A DNA stretch of 64,000 nt, taken from assembly GCF_049801055.1 (NCBI RefSeq), contig NZ_JBNAGF010000001.1, forward strand, positions 310,001 to 374,000, written 5' to 3'. Numbering within the stretch: position 1 is the first letter of the stretch; each line of letters starts with the position of its first letter. Below are positions 33,218 through 42,577 of this stretch, piece after piece. The translations under genes were made by a program, and so were the position numbers. This DNA is from JBNAGF01 sp049801055 (GTDB taxonomy: Bacteria > Pseudomonadota > Alphaproteobacteria > Rhodobacterales > Rhodobacteraceae). Under the pieces are notes generated by a model that made no database searches, had not been told where the DNA came from, and saw nothing but the letters and a program-made list of their open reading frames with translations.

Positions 33218-34093
33218 ATGCCAAGTCTTAAGGACCTAAAAAACAGGATCGAGTCGGTCAAATCGACCCGCAAGATCACCAAGGCCATGCAGATGGTCGC
33301 GGCCGCGAAACTGCGCCGCGCCCAGGAATCTGCCGAAGCCTCCCGGCCTTATGCCGAACGGTTCAATGCCGTGATGGCGGGGCTGGCTGCCGCGGTCGAG
33401 GGGAGCGATAGCGCCCCCCTCCTGCTCCGCGGGACGGGGAGCGATCAGGTTCAGTTGCTGATCGTCATGACGGCCGAACGTGGTCTTTGTGGTGGCTTCA
33501 ACTCGAACATCGCCAAGCTGGCCCGTCAAAAGGCTGACGCGCTCAAGGCCCAAGGCAAGACGGTCAAAATTCTGACCGTCGGTAAGAAGGGCCGGGACGC
33601 GATGAAGCGTGAATACGGCGATCTTTTCGTCGGTCACGTGGATCTGAGCGAAGTAAAGTCGCTGGGCTACTCGAATGCTCAGGACATCGCCAAGGACATC
33701 TTGTCCCGTTTCGACGGCGGTGAGTTTGACGTGGCGACGATCTTCTACGCGAAGTTCCAGAACGTCGTGACCCAGATCCCGACTGCCCAGCAGGTCATCC
33801 CGGCTTCGTTCGGGGAGGTCGAAGCTGATACCGGGGGCGCGGTCTATGACTACGAGCCCGGCGAAGAACAGATCCTGGCCGACCTGCTGCCTCGCGGCGT
33901 GGCGACCCAGATCTTTTCGGCCCTGCTTGAGAATGGCGCATCCGAACAGGGTGCCCGGATGAGCGCGATGGACAACGCGACCCGCAACGCTGGTGAAATG
34001 ATCGACAAGCTGACGATTCAGTTCAACCGCTCGCGTCAGGCCGTGATCACCAACGAGCTGATTGAAATTATTTCCGGCGCCGAAGCGCTGTAA
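33218..34093 (+). CDS. atpG: F1-ATPase gamma subunit
   Basis: Central rotating shaft of F1. The 291 residues show the N-terminal coiled-coil start PSLKDLKNRIESVKSTRKITKAM and the C-terminal MSAMDNATRNAGEMIDKL and FNRSRQAVITNELIEIISGAEAL, the gamma signature. AAGGAGA precedes the start. An open reading frame of several hundred codons runs antisense across this gene, atpD and atpC, but it is a codon-phase shadow. Position in the operon between atpA and atpD is canonical. Confidence 0.98.
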   Translation: MPSLKDLKNRIESVKSTRKITKAMQMVAAAKLRRAQESAEASRPYAERFNAVMAGLAAAVEGSDSAPLLLRGTGSDQVQLLIVMTAERGLCGGFNSNIAKLARQKADALKAQGKTVKILTVGKKGRDAMKREYGDLFVGHVDLSEVKSLGYSNAQDIAKDILSRFDGGEFDVATIFYAKFQNVVTQIPTAQQVIPASFGEVEADTGGAVYDYEPGEEQILADLLPRGVATQIFSALLENGASEQGARMSAMDNATRNAGEMIDKLTIQFNRSRQAVITNELIEIISGAEAL

Positions 34094-34111
34094 GAAAACC
34101 GGAGACGAAAC

Positions 34112-35536
34112 ATGGCGAATGCAAAAGGCAAAGTCACACAGATCATCGGCGCCGTCGTGGACGTGCAGTTCGATGATGCGCTGCCTGAAATTCTGAACGC
34201 GCTGGAAACCGAAAACAACGGCAAGCGCCTCGTGCTTGAGGTTGCCCAGCACCTTGGTGAAAGCACTGTCCGCACCATCGCGATGGACGCGACCGAAGGT
34301 CTCGTTCGAGGTGCCAAGGTGACCGATACCGGCGGCCCGATCTCGGTGCCGGTCGGCAATGCCACCCTGGGCCGGATCCTGAACGTTGTCGGCGAGCCGA
34401 TCGACGAAAAGGGAGACGTGAAAGCCACAGAAACCCGCGCCATCCACCAGGACGCGCCCGAGTTCGACGAACAGTCGACCGAAAGCGAAATCCTCGTGAC
34501 CGGCATCAAGGTCGTCGACCTGCTGGCCCCCTACGCCAAAGGTGGTAAGATTGGCCTGTTCGGCGGCGCCGGCGTGGGTAAGACCGTTCTCATCATGGAA
34601 CTGATCAACAACATCGCCAAAGTGCACTCGGGCTTCTCGGTGTTCGCGGGTGTTGGTGAACGGACCCGTGAGGGCAACGACCTTTACCACGAGATGATCG
34701 AATCCAACGTTATCAAGCCCAATAATCTGGAAGAATCGCAAGTGGCCCTGGTCTACGGCCAGATGAACGAACCTCCCGGAGCCCGTGCCCGTGTTGCTCT
34801 GACCGGTCTGACACTGGCCGAGCAGTTCCGCGATCAGTCCGGTACCGACGTTCTGTTCTTTGTCGACAACATTTTCCGCTTTACCCAGGCCGGCTCCGAA
34901 GTGTCCGCTCTCTTGGGTCGTATTCCTTCGGCTGTGGGCTACCAGCCGACGCTGGCGACCGACATGGGTGCCCTGCAGGAACGCATCACCTCGACCAAGT
35001 CGGGCTCGATCACCTCGGTGCAGGCGATCTACGTGCCTGCGGACGACCTTACCGACCCCGCGCCGGCAACCTCGTTTGCGCACCTCGACGCGACAACCGT
35101 TCTTAACCGTGCGATCTCGGAAAAGGGTATCTACCCGGCTGTTGACCCGCTCGACTCGACCTCGCGTCTGCTCGACCCGGCCATCGTCGGCGAAGAGCAC
35201 TACAAGGTTGCAACCGACGTTCAGCAGATCCTCCAGCGCTACAAGTCGCTGCAGGACATCATCGCCATTCTCGGCATGGACGAACTGTCGGAAGAGGACA
35301 AGCTGACCGTGGCCCGCGCCCGTAAGATCGAGCGTTTCATGTCGCAGCCGTTCGACGTGGCCCAGGTGTTCACCGGTTCGCCCGGTGTGCAGGTTCCGCT
35401 CGATGAAACCATCTCGTCGTTCAAGGCGGTTGTGGCCGGCGAATATGACCACCTGCCCGAAGCGGCCTTCCTGATGGTTGGCGGCATTGACGAGGTGATC
35501 GCCAAGGCCGAAAAGATGGCCGCGGAAGCAGCCTAA
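34112..35536 (+). CDS. atpD: F1-ATPase beta subunit
   Basis: Catalytic subunit of the F1 hexamer. The 474-residue protein has the P-loop GGAGVGKT beginning at residue 151, GERTREGNDLYHEM (about 188), the Walker B segment DVLFFVDNIFRFTQAG and the DELSE motif (about 391). Codon use is strongly biased, as for a highly expressed gene. atpG lies 18 bases upstream and atpC 12 bases downstream. Identification is certain. Confidence 0.98.
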   Translation: MANAKGKVTQIIGAVVDVQFDDALPEILNALETENNGKRLVLEVAQHLGESTVRTIAMDATEGLVRGAKVTDTGGPISVPVGNATLGRILNVVGEPIDEKGDVKATETRAIHQDAPEFDEQSTESEILVTGIKVVDLLAPYAKGGKIGLFGGAGVGKTVLIMELINNIAKVHSGFSVFAGVGERTREGNDLYHEMIESNVIKPNNLEESQVALVYGQMNEPPGARARVALTGLTLAEQFRDQSGTDVLFFVDNIFRFTQAGSEVSALLGRIPSAVGYQPTLATDMGALQERITSTKSGSITSVQAIYVPADDLTDPAPATSFAHLDATTVLNRAISEKGIYPAVDPLDSTSRLLDPAIVGEEHYKVATDVQQILQRYKSLQDIIAILGMDELSEEDKLTVARARKIERFMSQPFDVAQVFTGSPGVQVPLDETISSFKAVVAGEYDHLPEAAFLMVGGIDEVIAKAEKMAAEAA

Positions 35537-35548
35537 GGAGCAAGCCTG

Positions 35549-35962
35549 ATGGCAGATACCATGCAATTTGACCTTGTTTCGCCGGAACGGAGGCTTGCCT
35601 CTGTTCCCGCAAACTTGGTCCAGATTCCAGGGGCGGACGGGGACATGACGGCAATGCCTGATCATGCGCCGACCATCACCACCCTGCGGCCCGGTCTGCT
35701 GCGTGTCGAAGGCCCGGACGGGCAGTCGGAATACGTGGTTACCGGCGGTTTCGCGGAAATCGGGGCAGGGGCGATTACGGTGCTCGCTGAGAAGGCCATC
35801 CCGGTCAACGAAGTGACACGTGCCCATCTGGACGAATTGATCGCAGATGCGCGCGCTGCGCACGATGCAGCCAAGGACTCGACCGATGCGAATAGCATCG
35901 TGGACGACGCCGCCAAGCTGCTGGCCGATATGGAAGCCCTCGGCGATCACATGAGCCTCTGA
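35549..35962 (+). CDS. atpC: F1-ATPase epsilon subunit
   Basis: Regulatory stalk subunit of 137 residues: an N-terminal beta-sandwich (1-85, MQFDLVSPERRLAS, GDMTAMPDHAPTITTLRPG) and a C-terminal helical hairpin (about 88-130) that in other bacteria inhibits ATP hydrolysis. AAGGAG precedes the ATG. It ends the F1 operon; a strong hairpin follows at 35998. Confidence 0.95.
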   Translation: MADTMQFDLVSPERRLASVPANLVQIPGADGDMTAMPDHAPTITTLRPGLLRVEGPDGQSEYVVTGGFAEIGAGAITVLAEKAIPVNEVTRAHLDELIADARAAHDAAKDSTDANSIVDDAAKLLADMEALGDHMSL

Positions 35963-35997
35963 TTTCCTGTCAGGAAACTGGATGCGACAACAATTTG

Positions 35998-36026
35998 ACC
36001 GGCCGTTCTTGTGAGCGGCCGGTTTT
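35998..36026 (+). terminator. Intrinsic terminator of the atp operon
   Basis: ACCGGCCG and CGGCCGGT form a perfect 8-base stem around a 10-base loop, followed by TTT. It starts 36 bases after the atpC stop. Confidence 0.8.
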
Positions 36027-36106
36027 CCCTTTCCCCGGCGCGTTTTCGTCGGTGGTTTTGGGGCACTCCTGCGGTATAGAAGTGCGAATGCTGGACGAAT
36101 TGCACG

Positions 36107-36457
36107 ATGAAACGATTTTTGACCCATCCCATCGGAATTGAGCAGGGCGATGTGCCGCTGTTTGCCGACTTTGAGAATGACGGACCCATGTGGACCGGAT
36201 CCGGGCCGCGTGAGGCTCGAAAGAGGGTCAAGTTCTCAGAACCCTTTCGCGGTGTTCCCGCGGTTCAAGTTTCGATCTCTCTCTGGGACGTGGACACGGC
36301 AACTGCGGTGCGAGCCGAGGTTCTGACTGACAGGATTTCCACCGAAGGGTTTGAAATCGTGTTCCGAACATGGCTCGACACCCGATTTGCACGCCTGCGC
36401 GTCGCATGGACCGCGATCGGTGAAATTGCGCATGAGGATGATTGGGACATTCCCTAA
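36107..36457 (+). CDS. H-type lectin domain protein
   Basis: A 116-residue cytosolic-looking protein (no signal peptide). The segment from about 40 to 105, with KFSEPFRGVPAVQVSISLWDVD and ending ARLRVAWTAIGE, matches the H-type (discoidin II/Helix pomatia) lectin fold, whose conserved feature is the beta strand with FxxPFxxxPxVxV. H-lectins bind N-acetylgalactosamine-type sugars, but the bacterial homologues are little studied. It stands alone about 80 bases after the atp terminator. Confidence 0.75.
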   Translation: MKRFLTHPIGIEQGDVPLFADFENDGPMWTGSGPREARKRVKFSEPFRGVPAVQVSISLWDVDTATAVRAEVLTDRISTEGFEIVFRTWLDTRFARLRVAWTAIGEIAHEDDWDIP

Positions 36458-36599
36458 ATAGGGCATGCCTCGCCGGACGGTCGGTGGCCAAGGGCCAACG
36501 GCGGTTGACCGCCTGCCAGCGCCGCAGACCGGGCCGGTCGCCGCATTGCCCGCACTGGTGTGGTGGCGGGCAACTTAGGCCAAATTAAGATCCTTCGAC

Positions 36600-38579
36600 C
36601 TAAAGTTTGATGCGGAACATCGCGAAGCCGTCGGCGCCGTCGCCGGCATCTTCAATGCTTACTCCCTTGACGTCGTTCATATAATCACGGGCTTTCGGCC
36701 CGGTTTCAAACAGAACTGTCGTGTCATCCAGCGGTGCAAATGACCAGTTTGAATCCGCTTTCGGATCAATCGTGCCTTGTTCGACGATGTAGCGAACGAT
36801 GACGTCGCGGTTCGTGTCCGGAGCTTCAAAAACGATTGTGTCTCCTTTTGCCCCGGGGAACGATCCACCGCCGGACGCGCGATAGTTATTGGTCGCAATA
36901 ATGAAATCCATATCGTCGGTCACTGGTGCGCCATTGAATTCCAGATTGACAATCCGAGCCGCGTTTGGGTTTTCGTCTTCACCCTTGGGGCCAAATCTGG
37001 ACGGCTGGGACAAATCGATCTGGTAGGTCACACCATCCACGACGTCGAAATTGTAAGACGGGAAGGACGGGTTGAGCAGCAGAGCGTCTTTTGAACCGAC
37101 GTCTACCTGATTGAACATGCCCGCAGATCGCTCGAGCCAGCCGCGAAGCTGAGCGCCATTGATCCGCACAGCCCGGACAGTATTCGGATACAGGTACAGA
37201 TCCGCCACGTTCTTGATCGCGACATCGCCAATTGGCACGTCGGTATAATATTCTGGCCCGCCGCGTCCCCCCGCCTTGAACGGAGCTGCCGCCGACAGGA
37301 TCGGCAGGCCTTCGTGCTCGGTGCCTTTCAGCATCTCTTCGACATACCATTTTTGCGCAATCGACACGATCTGCACCGAGGGGTCATCAGCGACCAGCGC
37401 AAAGTAGCTGTGCAGCGGGGCCGACGTTTTGCCGACGGCACGACGAACATAGGCCAGTGTTTCGTTGTGTTCGTTGGCCACCGAATCCAAGACCTTTTGA
37501 TCATCGTCGACAAGAGCGGTGATCGAGCGATCTTCGTTGCGTTTCGAGATTGGACGCGCCTCGGACATGGTAGAAACGACGCGCCATTCGTTTCCATCGC
37601 GCTCGAGCAAGAGATCGAGAAGGCCGAGATGTGAACCCCAGAACCCGCCCATTACAGCCGGTTTGCCCTGAAGAGTTCCCTTGTCGACGTCGATCCCGGG
37701 CCGGTCTGCAAAGGTTGGAGATGGGAACACCAAGTGGTTGTGGCCCGTTACCAACGCATCGATGCCATCGACCCCGGCCAAAGCGACCGAAGCGTTCTCC
37801 ATGCCGTCAGTATGGTCGGCCTCGCCGATTCCGGAATGTGACAATGCAAGGATCAGGTCGCAGCCCTGTTCTTTCATTTCAGGCACGTATGCCCGTGCTG
37901 TTTCCACGATATCGCGGGCGTGAACATTGCCTTCGAGATGCCTGCGATCCCAGTTCATGATCTGCGGAGGTGTAAAGCCGATGACACCGATCTTGATCGG
38001 GTGCTTGCTTCCATCGCCCAATTCGATTTCGCGTTCGAGGATCACATAAGGTGCGACCAGCGTTTTGTCCGCGCGCGGATCAGCCCCTTTTTCTTTGGCG
38101 ATATTGGCCAAAACCACCGGGAATTCGGCACCTGCAAGCGCTTTGTCGAGGAAATCCAGGCCATAGTTGAACTCGTGATTGCCCAAAGTCGCAACATCAA
38201 AGCCGACCGTGTTGAAGGCGTTGATGATCGGGTGGCTGTCGCCTTCCTTCATGCCGCGCTCATAGGCGATATAATCGCCCATGGGGTTGCCCTGCAGAAA
38301 ATCGCCATTGTCGACCAGCATTGAATTGGTCGCCTCGGCCCGGATTTCATTGATGATCGACGCAGTTCGCGACAGACCCACCGTGTCGCGCGGTTTGTCA
38401 GAGTAGTAATCGTATGGAAAAACATGAACATGGATATCCGTCGTTTCCATTATTCTGAGATGGGCCTGGTTGTTGGACGCTCTGGCGGAGAAGGGGTGCA
38501 ACATTATTGCAGCCGCGCTGGCCGAAGAGGTTGCAAGAAACTGGCGACGTGAAATCAGATTTGCGCAGGAAAAGGACAT
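36600..38579 (-). CDS. 2',3'-cyclic-nucleotide 2'-phosphodiesterase/3'-nucleotidase-like (CpdB/5'-nucleotidase family)
   Basis: A 659-residue exported phosphoesterase. SRRQFLATSS (10-19) is a twin-arginine signal, so export is probably folded through Tat. The metallophosphoesterase domain shows TTDIHVHVFPYDYY (about 46), VDNGDFLQG, TLGNHEFNYG and ALSHSGIG; the C-terminal 5'-nucleotidase domain has NNYRASGGGSFPG. The DxHxHxxPYDYY form and length fit CpdB rather than UshA. It releases phosphate and nucleosides from nucleotides in the periplasm. It stands alone, with 312 empty bases upstream. Confidence 0.88.
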   Translation of the reverse strand: MSFSCANLISRRQFLATSSASAAAIMLHPFSARASNNQAHLRIMETTDIHVHVFPYDYYSDKPRDTVGLSRTASIINEIRAEATNSMLVDNGDFLQGNPMGDYIAYERGMKEGDSHPIINAFNTVGFDVATLGNHEFNYGLDFLDKALAGAEFPVVLANIAKEKGADPRADKTLVAPYVILEREIELGDGSKHPIKIGVIGFTPPQIMNWDRRHLEGNVHARDIVETARAYVPEMKEQGCDLILALSHSGIGEADHTDGMENASVALAGVDGIDALVTGHNHLVFPSPTFADRPGIDVDKGTLQGKPAVMGGFWGSHLGLLDLLLERDGNEWRVVSTMSEARPISKRNEDRSITALVDDDQKVLDSVANEHNETLAYVRRAVGKTSAPLHSYFALVADDPSVQIVSIAQKWYVEEMLKGTEHEGLPILSAAAPFKAGGRGGPEYYTDVPIGDVAIKNVADLYLYPNTVRAVRINGAQLRGWLERSAGMFNQVDVGSKDALLLNPSFPSYNFDVVDGVTYQIDLSQPSRFGPKGEDENPNAARIVNLEFNGAPVTDDMDFIIATNNYRASGGGSFPGAKGDTIVFEAPDTNRDVIVRYIVEQGTIDPKADSNWSFAPLDDTTVLFETGPKARDYMNDVKGVSIEDAGDGADGFAMFRIKL

Positions 38580-38891
38580 TGGACACCTTTCGAGGTTGAA
38601 TGGTAGATGCGTCTTTGATTCCTATGGCACTGAATTTGCGTAGTACCGGCTGAAGTTCGCACATCTCATGCCGAAACATGGGTAGCAATTGCGCCATAGC
38701 GACCAGCCTATATGCGTCAGATTTGGCTGGCAACACGGCTGAAAGTCAGCCGGCTGTTGCGCAGTGCCGGGTATTGTTGGAACTACAAACGGTAACTTGG
38801 CCCGCAACGCGGACGAAACCAAGGCTGTCTCTACAGCGGTCTGGTCAGGGACATTTCGAGAACGCCCCTCACCTGGTTGACGGTTCCGCGA
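38580..38891. other. Intergenic stretch without a supported gene
   Basis: The 312 bases between prs and the CpdB-like gene, both on the minus strand, hold only short open frames with no family resemblance or ribosome site. CAGCCGGCTG-type GC repeats near 38745 are short. It should contain the nucleotidase promoter and the end of the prs transcript, but I cannot point to either with confidence. Confidence 0.3.
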
Positions 38892-39911
38892 TCAGTCGCG
38901 ACGGTAGAGTGACTCGTAGAGCGGGTTCAGGGTCCGGTCTTCGAACAGCGAGGACACGCTGGTTCCGTGCCAGATGTTCAGGATCGCCTGCGTGAACAAG
39001 GGCGCGGTGGGAACGATGCGGATATTCGGTGCGTTCAACACTGGTTCCGTGGGCTGAATCGTGTCAGTCAAAACCAGAGACTTCATTACCGAACTGGTCA
39101 CACGCTCGACCGCCGGGCCGCTCATCACACCGTGCGAGATATAGGAATGCACTTCCTTGGCGCCATTATCCATCAGCACCTGAGCGGCCTTGCAGAGTGT
39201 GCCGGCAGTGTCGCAGATATCGTCGACAATCAGGCAGATCTTGTCGGTTACATCGCCGATCACCGTCATTTCGGCGACTTCTCCGGGTTTCTCCCGGCGC
39301 TTGTCCACGATCGAGAGCGGAGCGTTGATCCGTTTGGCCAATTCACGCGCGCGCGCCACGCCGCCCACGTCCGGGGATACGACCATCAGGTCAGACATCT
39401 GGTTCTTGAACTGGTTTTTTACATCAAAGGCAAAAATCGGTGAGGCATACAGGTTGTCGACCGGGATATCAAAAAAGCCCTGAATCTGGGCTGCGTGCAG
39501 GTCCATTGTCAAAACCCGCTCGATCCCTGCACCGGCAATCATATTGGCAACCAGCTTAGCCGTGATCGGTGTCCGTGCCTTGGTGCGCCGGTCCTGCCGC
39601 GCATAGCCGAAATAAGGGATTACCGCGGTAACCCGGCGTGCGGAGGATCTCCGCATCGCGTCGGCAATGATCAGCAACTCCATCAGGTTGTCATTGGCCG
39701 GGTTCGATGTCGGCTGGATGATGAACATGTCCTCGCCCCGGACATTTTCGAACACTTCGACGAAGATCTCGCCGTCGTTGAATCGCTCGACCCGGGCGTC
39801 CACGAGTTCCTGATCCACACCGCGGTGCAGGCTCATGCGTCGGGTGATTGCTTCGGCGAGCGGAAGATTGGCGTTCCCAGCAATAAGCTTGGGTTCGTTC
39901 AAGGTCGGCAT
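38892..39911 (-). CDS. prs: Ribose-phosphate pyrophosphokinase
   Basis: Makes PRPP from ribose 5-phosphate and ATP for purine, pyrimidine, histidine and NAD synthesis. The 339 residues contain KLIAGNANLPLAEAI at the N-terminus, RQDRRTKARTPITAKLVA, the divalent-cation/phosphate loop DLHAAQIQGFF, VVSPDVGGVARA and the PRPP-binding motif LIVDDICDTAGT (about 228). I use the ATG at 39911, giving the family N-terminus PTLNEPKL. It is slightly longer than E. coli Prs (315), as is common in alphaproteobacteria. Confidence 0.95.
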   Translation of the reverse strand: MPTLNEPKLIAGNANLPLAEAITRRMSLHRGVDQELVDARVERFNDGEIFVEVFENVRGEDMFIIQPTSNPANDNLMELLIIADAMRRSSARRVTAVIPYFGYARQDRRTKARTPITAKLVANMIAGAGIERVLTMDLHAAQIQGFFDIPVDNLYASPIFAFDVKNQFKNQMSDLMVVSPDVGGVARARELAKRINAPLSIVDKRREKPGEVAEMTVIGDVTDKICLIVDDICDTAGTLCKAAQVLMDNGAKEVHSYISHGVMSGPAVERVTSSVMKSLVLTDTIQPTEPVLNAPNIRIVPTAPLFTQAILNIWHGTSVSSLFEDRTLNPLYESLYRRD

Positions 39912-40018
39912 TGGCTGATATCCCCAGGTAGCAACGGCAATGTGACAGATTCGTGATGTTGACACCGCTTAGCATGGGCTTACCGTCCCGCAAAGGTTAC
40001 TGGGGAGAGAAAAGACAC

Positions 40019-40621
40019 ATGGCCGACATTGACTACTTCTTTGCGACAATTTCGCCCTACAGCTATCTGGCTGGAGCGCAACTGGAGGAGGTTGCGAGCA
40101 AACACGGCGCCACTATTGCGTACAAGCCCCTCGATATCGCGGCGCTGTTCAGTCGGACCGGTGGGTTGCCTCCCAAGGATCGCCATCCCTCGCGGATCGA
40201 GTACCGCGCACAGGATCTGGCCCGGCGCGCCAAAAAACTGGATATGGATTTCAACCTGCAGCCTGCGCATTTCCCAACCAATATGGCGCCGTCTTCTTAT
40301 GCGATCATCGCGGCGGCAAAGGCCGGAGGCGGGGACGTGGGAAAGCTCTGCCAGACTATCTTGCGGGCTTGCTGGGCCGAGGAAAAGGATGTGGCCGACG
40401 ACGCCGTGATCCGGGATTGCCTTGAGCAGGCAGGGTTCGACCCGGCGCTGTCGGATAGCGGCCTTCTGGTCGGGGCGGAAACCTATGCCGCCAATCTTGA
40501 AGAAGCCGTCGAACGCGGCGTGTTTGGCGCGCCGTTTTATGTGACACAGGACGGTCAAAGATTCTGGGGGCAGGACCGGTTGGAAGATCTCGACGCGCAT
40601 CTGGCGGACATGCAAGGGTGA
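40019..40621 (+). CDS. 2-hydroxychromene-2-carboxylate isomerase family protein
   Basis: A 200-residue DsbA/glutathione transferase kappa-fold protein. N-terminal DIDYFFATISPYSYLAG has the serine-proline form seen in HCCA isomerases in place of a redox CxxC. The C-terminal GVFGAPFYVTQDGQRFWGQDRLEDL is the family hallmark. Known members isomerise a naphthalene-pathway intermediate with glutathione, but most homologues outside such pathways have unknown substrates. GGGGAGAG precedes the ATG. The next gene overlaps its stop. Confidence 0.85.
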   Translation: MADIDYFFATISPYSYLAGAQLEEVASKHGATIAYKPLDIAALFSRTGGLPPKDRHPSRIEYRAQDLARRAKKLDMDFNLQPAHFPTNMAPSSYAIIAAAKAGGGDVGKLCQTILRACWAEEKDVADDAVIRDCLEQAGFDPALSDSGLLVGAETYAANLEEAVERGVFGAPFYVTQDGQRFWGQDRLEDLDAHLADMQG

Positions 40622-41451
40622 AGGGCCGTTTGCCGGACATGGAACGGATAGGGGACGGGCTGCCACAGCCCGTCCATGTTCGCAGTCTGGGCTCAGGTCC
40701 TAGACGCGTTCTGGCGATTCACTGCACCATTGCCCATTCCGGCGCGTGGAAGGGGCTGGCAGCCGCACTGGACCAAGAGGCTACGCTGACCGCCTTTGAT
40801 CTGCTTTCCCATGGTCCAAGCCCGGATTGGGACGGGCGGGGCGACTTTCAGGATCGCAATGTTGCTGCCGCCGAAACCCTGCTGGGGGAACCGATGGATC
40901 TGATTGGTCATTCCTTTGGCGCAACTGTTGCCTTGCGACTGGCCATTGAACATCCTGATCGCGTTCGCAGCCTGACAATGATTGAACCGGTCTTTTTTGC
41001 CGTTGCCCGTCAGGACGCCCCCGATCTGTTCGGGCTGCACGAGCACGATGCGATTCCTTTTCGTGAAGCGCTGGAGGCCGGGGATGCCGCGCTTGCGGCC
41101 CGGCTGTTCAATCGAATGTGGAGCACGGACGCGAGCCCCCGCTGGCCTCGGCTGCCAGAGGCAACACGCGCCGCCATGACCCGTGGGATTCACGTTGTGC
41201 CCGCTTGCCACCCCTCGTTGTATCTGGACAGATCAGGAATACTTTCGTCTGGCCAGCTTGAGCAGGCGACAACGCCCGCGCTGCTCTTGCGCGGCAGTCT
41301 GACCCATCCGGTCATCAGAGCCGTCAACGACGGGCTGGCCCGTCGCATGCAGAACGCAAAAAACGTTGTGATCGACAACTCGGGACACATGCTTCCGATC
41401 AGCCACCCGAACGAGACAGCTGAAGAGATCCGAACGCTGTGGTCTCAATGA
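40618..41451 (+). CDS. Alpha/beta-fold hydrolase
   Basis: A protein of up to 277 residues with the nucleophile elbow GHSFGA (about 97-102), a catalytic His near the end in DNSGHMLPISHP, and an Asp expected between them. The GTG at 40618 overlaps the preceding stop (GTGA); an ATG at 40639 would remove seven residues and cannot be excluded, as neither has a strong ribosome site. Substrate unknown. The overlap with the isomerase-like gene suggests they act together. Confidence 0.8.
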   Translation: MKGRLPDMERIGDGLPQPVHVRSLGSGPRRVLAIHCTIAHSGAWKGLAAALDQEATLTAFDLLSHGPSPDWDGRGDFQDRNVAAAETLLGEPMDLIGHSFGATVALRLAIEHPDRVRSLTMIEPVFFAVARQDAPDLFGLHEHDAIPFREALEAGDAALAARLFNRMWSTDASPRWPRLPEATRAAMTRGIHVVPACHPSLYLDRSGILSSGQLEQATTPALLLRGSLTHPVIRAVNDGLARRMQNAKNVVIDNSGHMLPISHPNETAEEIRTLWSQ

Positions 41452-41526
41452 CGTTGACGCCGAACCCGGTCAGCTGACGCGAGTTCCAATCAAAACCCGC
41501 CCTGCCGCTCAGAGGGCGCCCGGCCC

Positions 41527-42564
41527 TCAAAGCAACGACAGGAACCTGTCAATTTCCGCCTCTGGCAGCGACCAGTCGCAAACCATACGGCACGTCACGT
41601 GCTCGGCTTCGTCTGTTCCGTCAAGCTCCCCGTCCCAAAGGTGGTAGATCACTCCGGCGTCGTGAAGTTTGCGATGCAAATGCCGCGGGAAGCTGGCAAA
41701 AACCATGTTGGCCTGTGGTTCGTGCTTGAACCGGGCGCCAGCGGCTCTCAGCCCATCCGCCAGTCGCGCGCAGTTTGCGTTGGCCTGTCGAGCCGATCGC
41801 AACCACAGATCATCCTTGAGATAGGCCGCCATCTGCGCCGACAGGTATCTGTGCTTTGAAATCAGATGTGCGCCGCGCTTGCGCCGCAGTTCGAACTCCC
41901 ACTCGCGCGCCTCGTCAAAAAAGATGACAGCTTCGACCCCCATGCACCCGTTCTTTGTTCCGCCGAAACTCACGGCATCAACACCGGCTTTCCATGTCAT
42001 TTCGGCCGGAGAACAATTCAGCGCCACCAGTGCATTTGCAAATCGCGCACCGTCCATGTGAACCGGCAGGCCAAATTCCATCGCCAGATTACACAGCGCC
42101 TCAATTTCGGCGAGCGAATAGACTGAACCGCGTTCGGTCACCTGTGTCAGCGAAACCGGCCCCCGCTGCGGACCATGAACCCCGCGGGTTTCTTCCTTTT
42201 CGATCGCCGCCCGCAACGCGTCGGGGACCATCTTGTCGTTCTGGCCTACAAGCGTGAGCTTGGCGCCGCCAGAAAAGAACTCGGGCGCATTGCACTCATC
42301 CTCGTGAATATGCGCGACGGGAGAACAGAAAACAGTCTGCCACGGCGACCCGAGGGTCGACAGCGCCAGAGAGTTGGCCGCGGTTCCGGTGGTGACCAGA
42401 TAGACGGCCGCGCCGGGCGCTTCGAAAACCGCGCGCAGTCGGTCGCGCACTTCGTTCATCAGGCTGTCGGCGCCATAGGCCATCGCATAGCCCTGATTGG
42501 CAGCAGCCAGTGCGTCCAGAACCTCGCCGTGAACCGGCCCCGAATTATCAGATGCAAAGTGCAT
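41527..42564 (-). CDS. Low-specificity L-threonine aldolase family enzyme
   Basis: A 345-residue PLP enzyme that would split threonine or beta-hydroxy amino acids to glycine and an aldehyde. It begins HFASDNSGPVHGEVL; the cofactor lysine lies in VSFGGTKNGCMGVEAV (about 200), and HMDGARFANALV holds the Asp that contacts the ring nitrogen. GAGGGGC precedes the ATG. It follows ycgN by 13 bases and is probably in the ribF-ycgN transcript, although its function is unrelated. Confidence 0.88.
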   Translation of the reverse strand: MHFASDNSGPVHGEVLDALAAANQGYAMAYGADSLMNEVRDRLRAVFEAPGAAVYLVTTGTAANSLALSTLGSPWQTVFCSPVAHIHEDECNAPEFFSGGAKLTLVGQNDKMVPDALRAAIEKEETRGVHGPQRGPVSLTQVTERGSVYSLAEIEALCNLAMEFGLPVHMDGARFANALVALNCSPAEMTWKAGVDAVSFGGTKNGCMGVEAVIFFDEAREWEFELRRKRGAHLISKHRYLSAQMAAYLKDDLWLRSARQANANCARLADGLRAAGARFKHEPQANMVFASFPRHLHRKLHDAGVIYHLWDGELDGTDEAEHVTCRMVCDWSLPEAEIDRFLSLL

Positions 42565-42577
42565 TTTCAGCCCCTCC

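Noticed and set aside
33236..36127. Open frame of about 960 codons antisense to atpG, atpD and atpC
   Set aside because: Striking length, but it lies opposite three certain genes with strong codon bias, spans their gaps and resembles no protein family.
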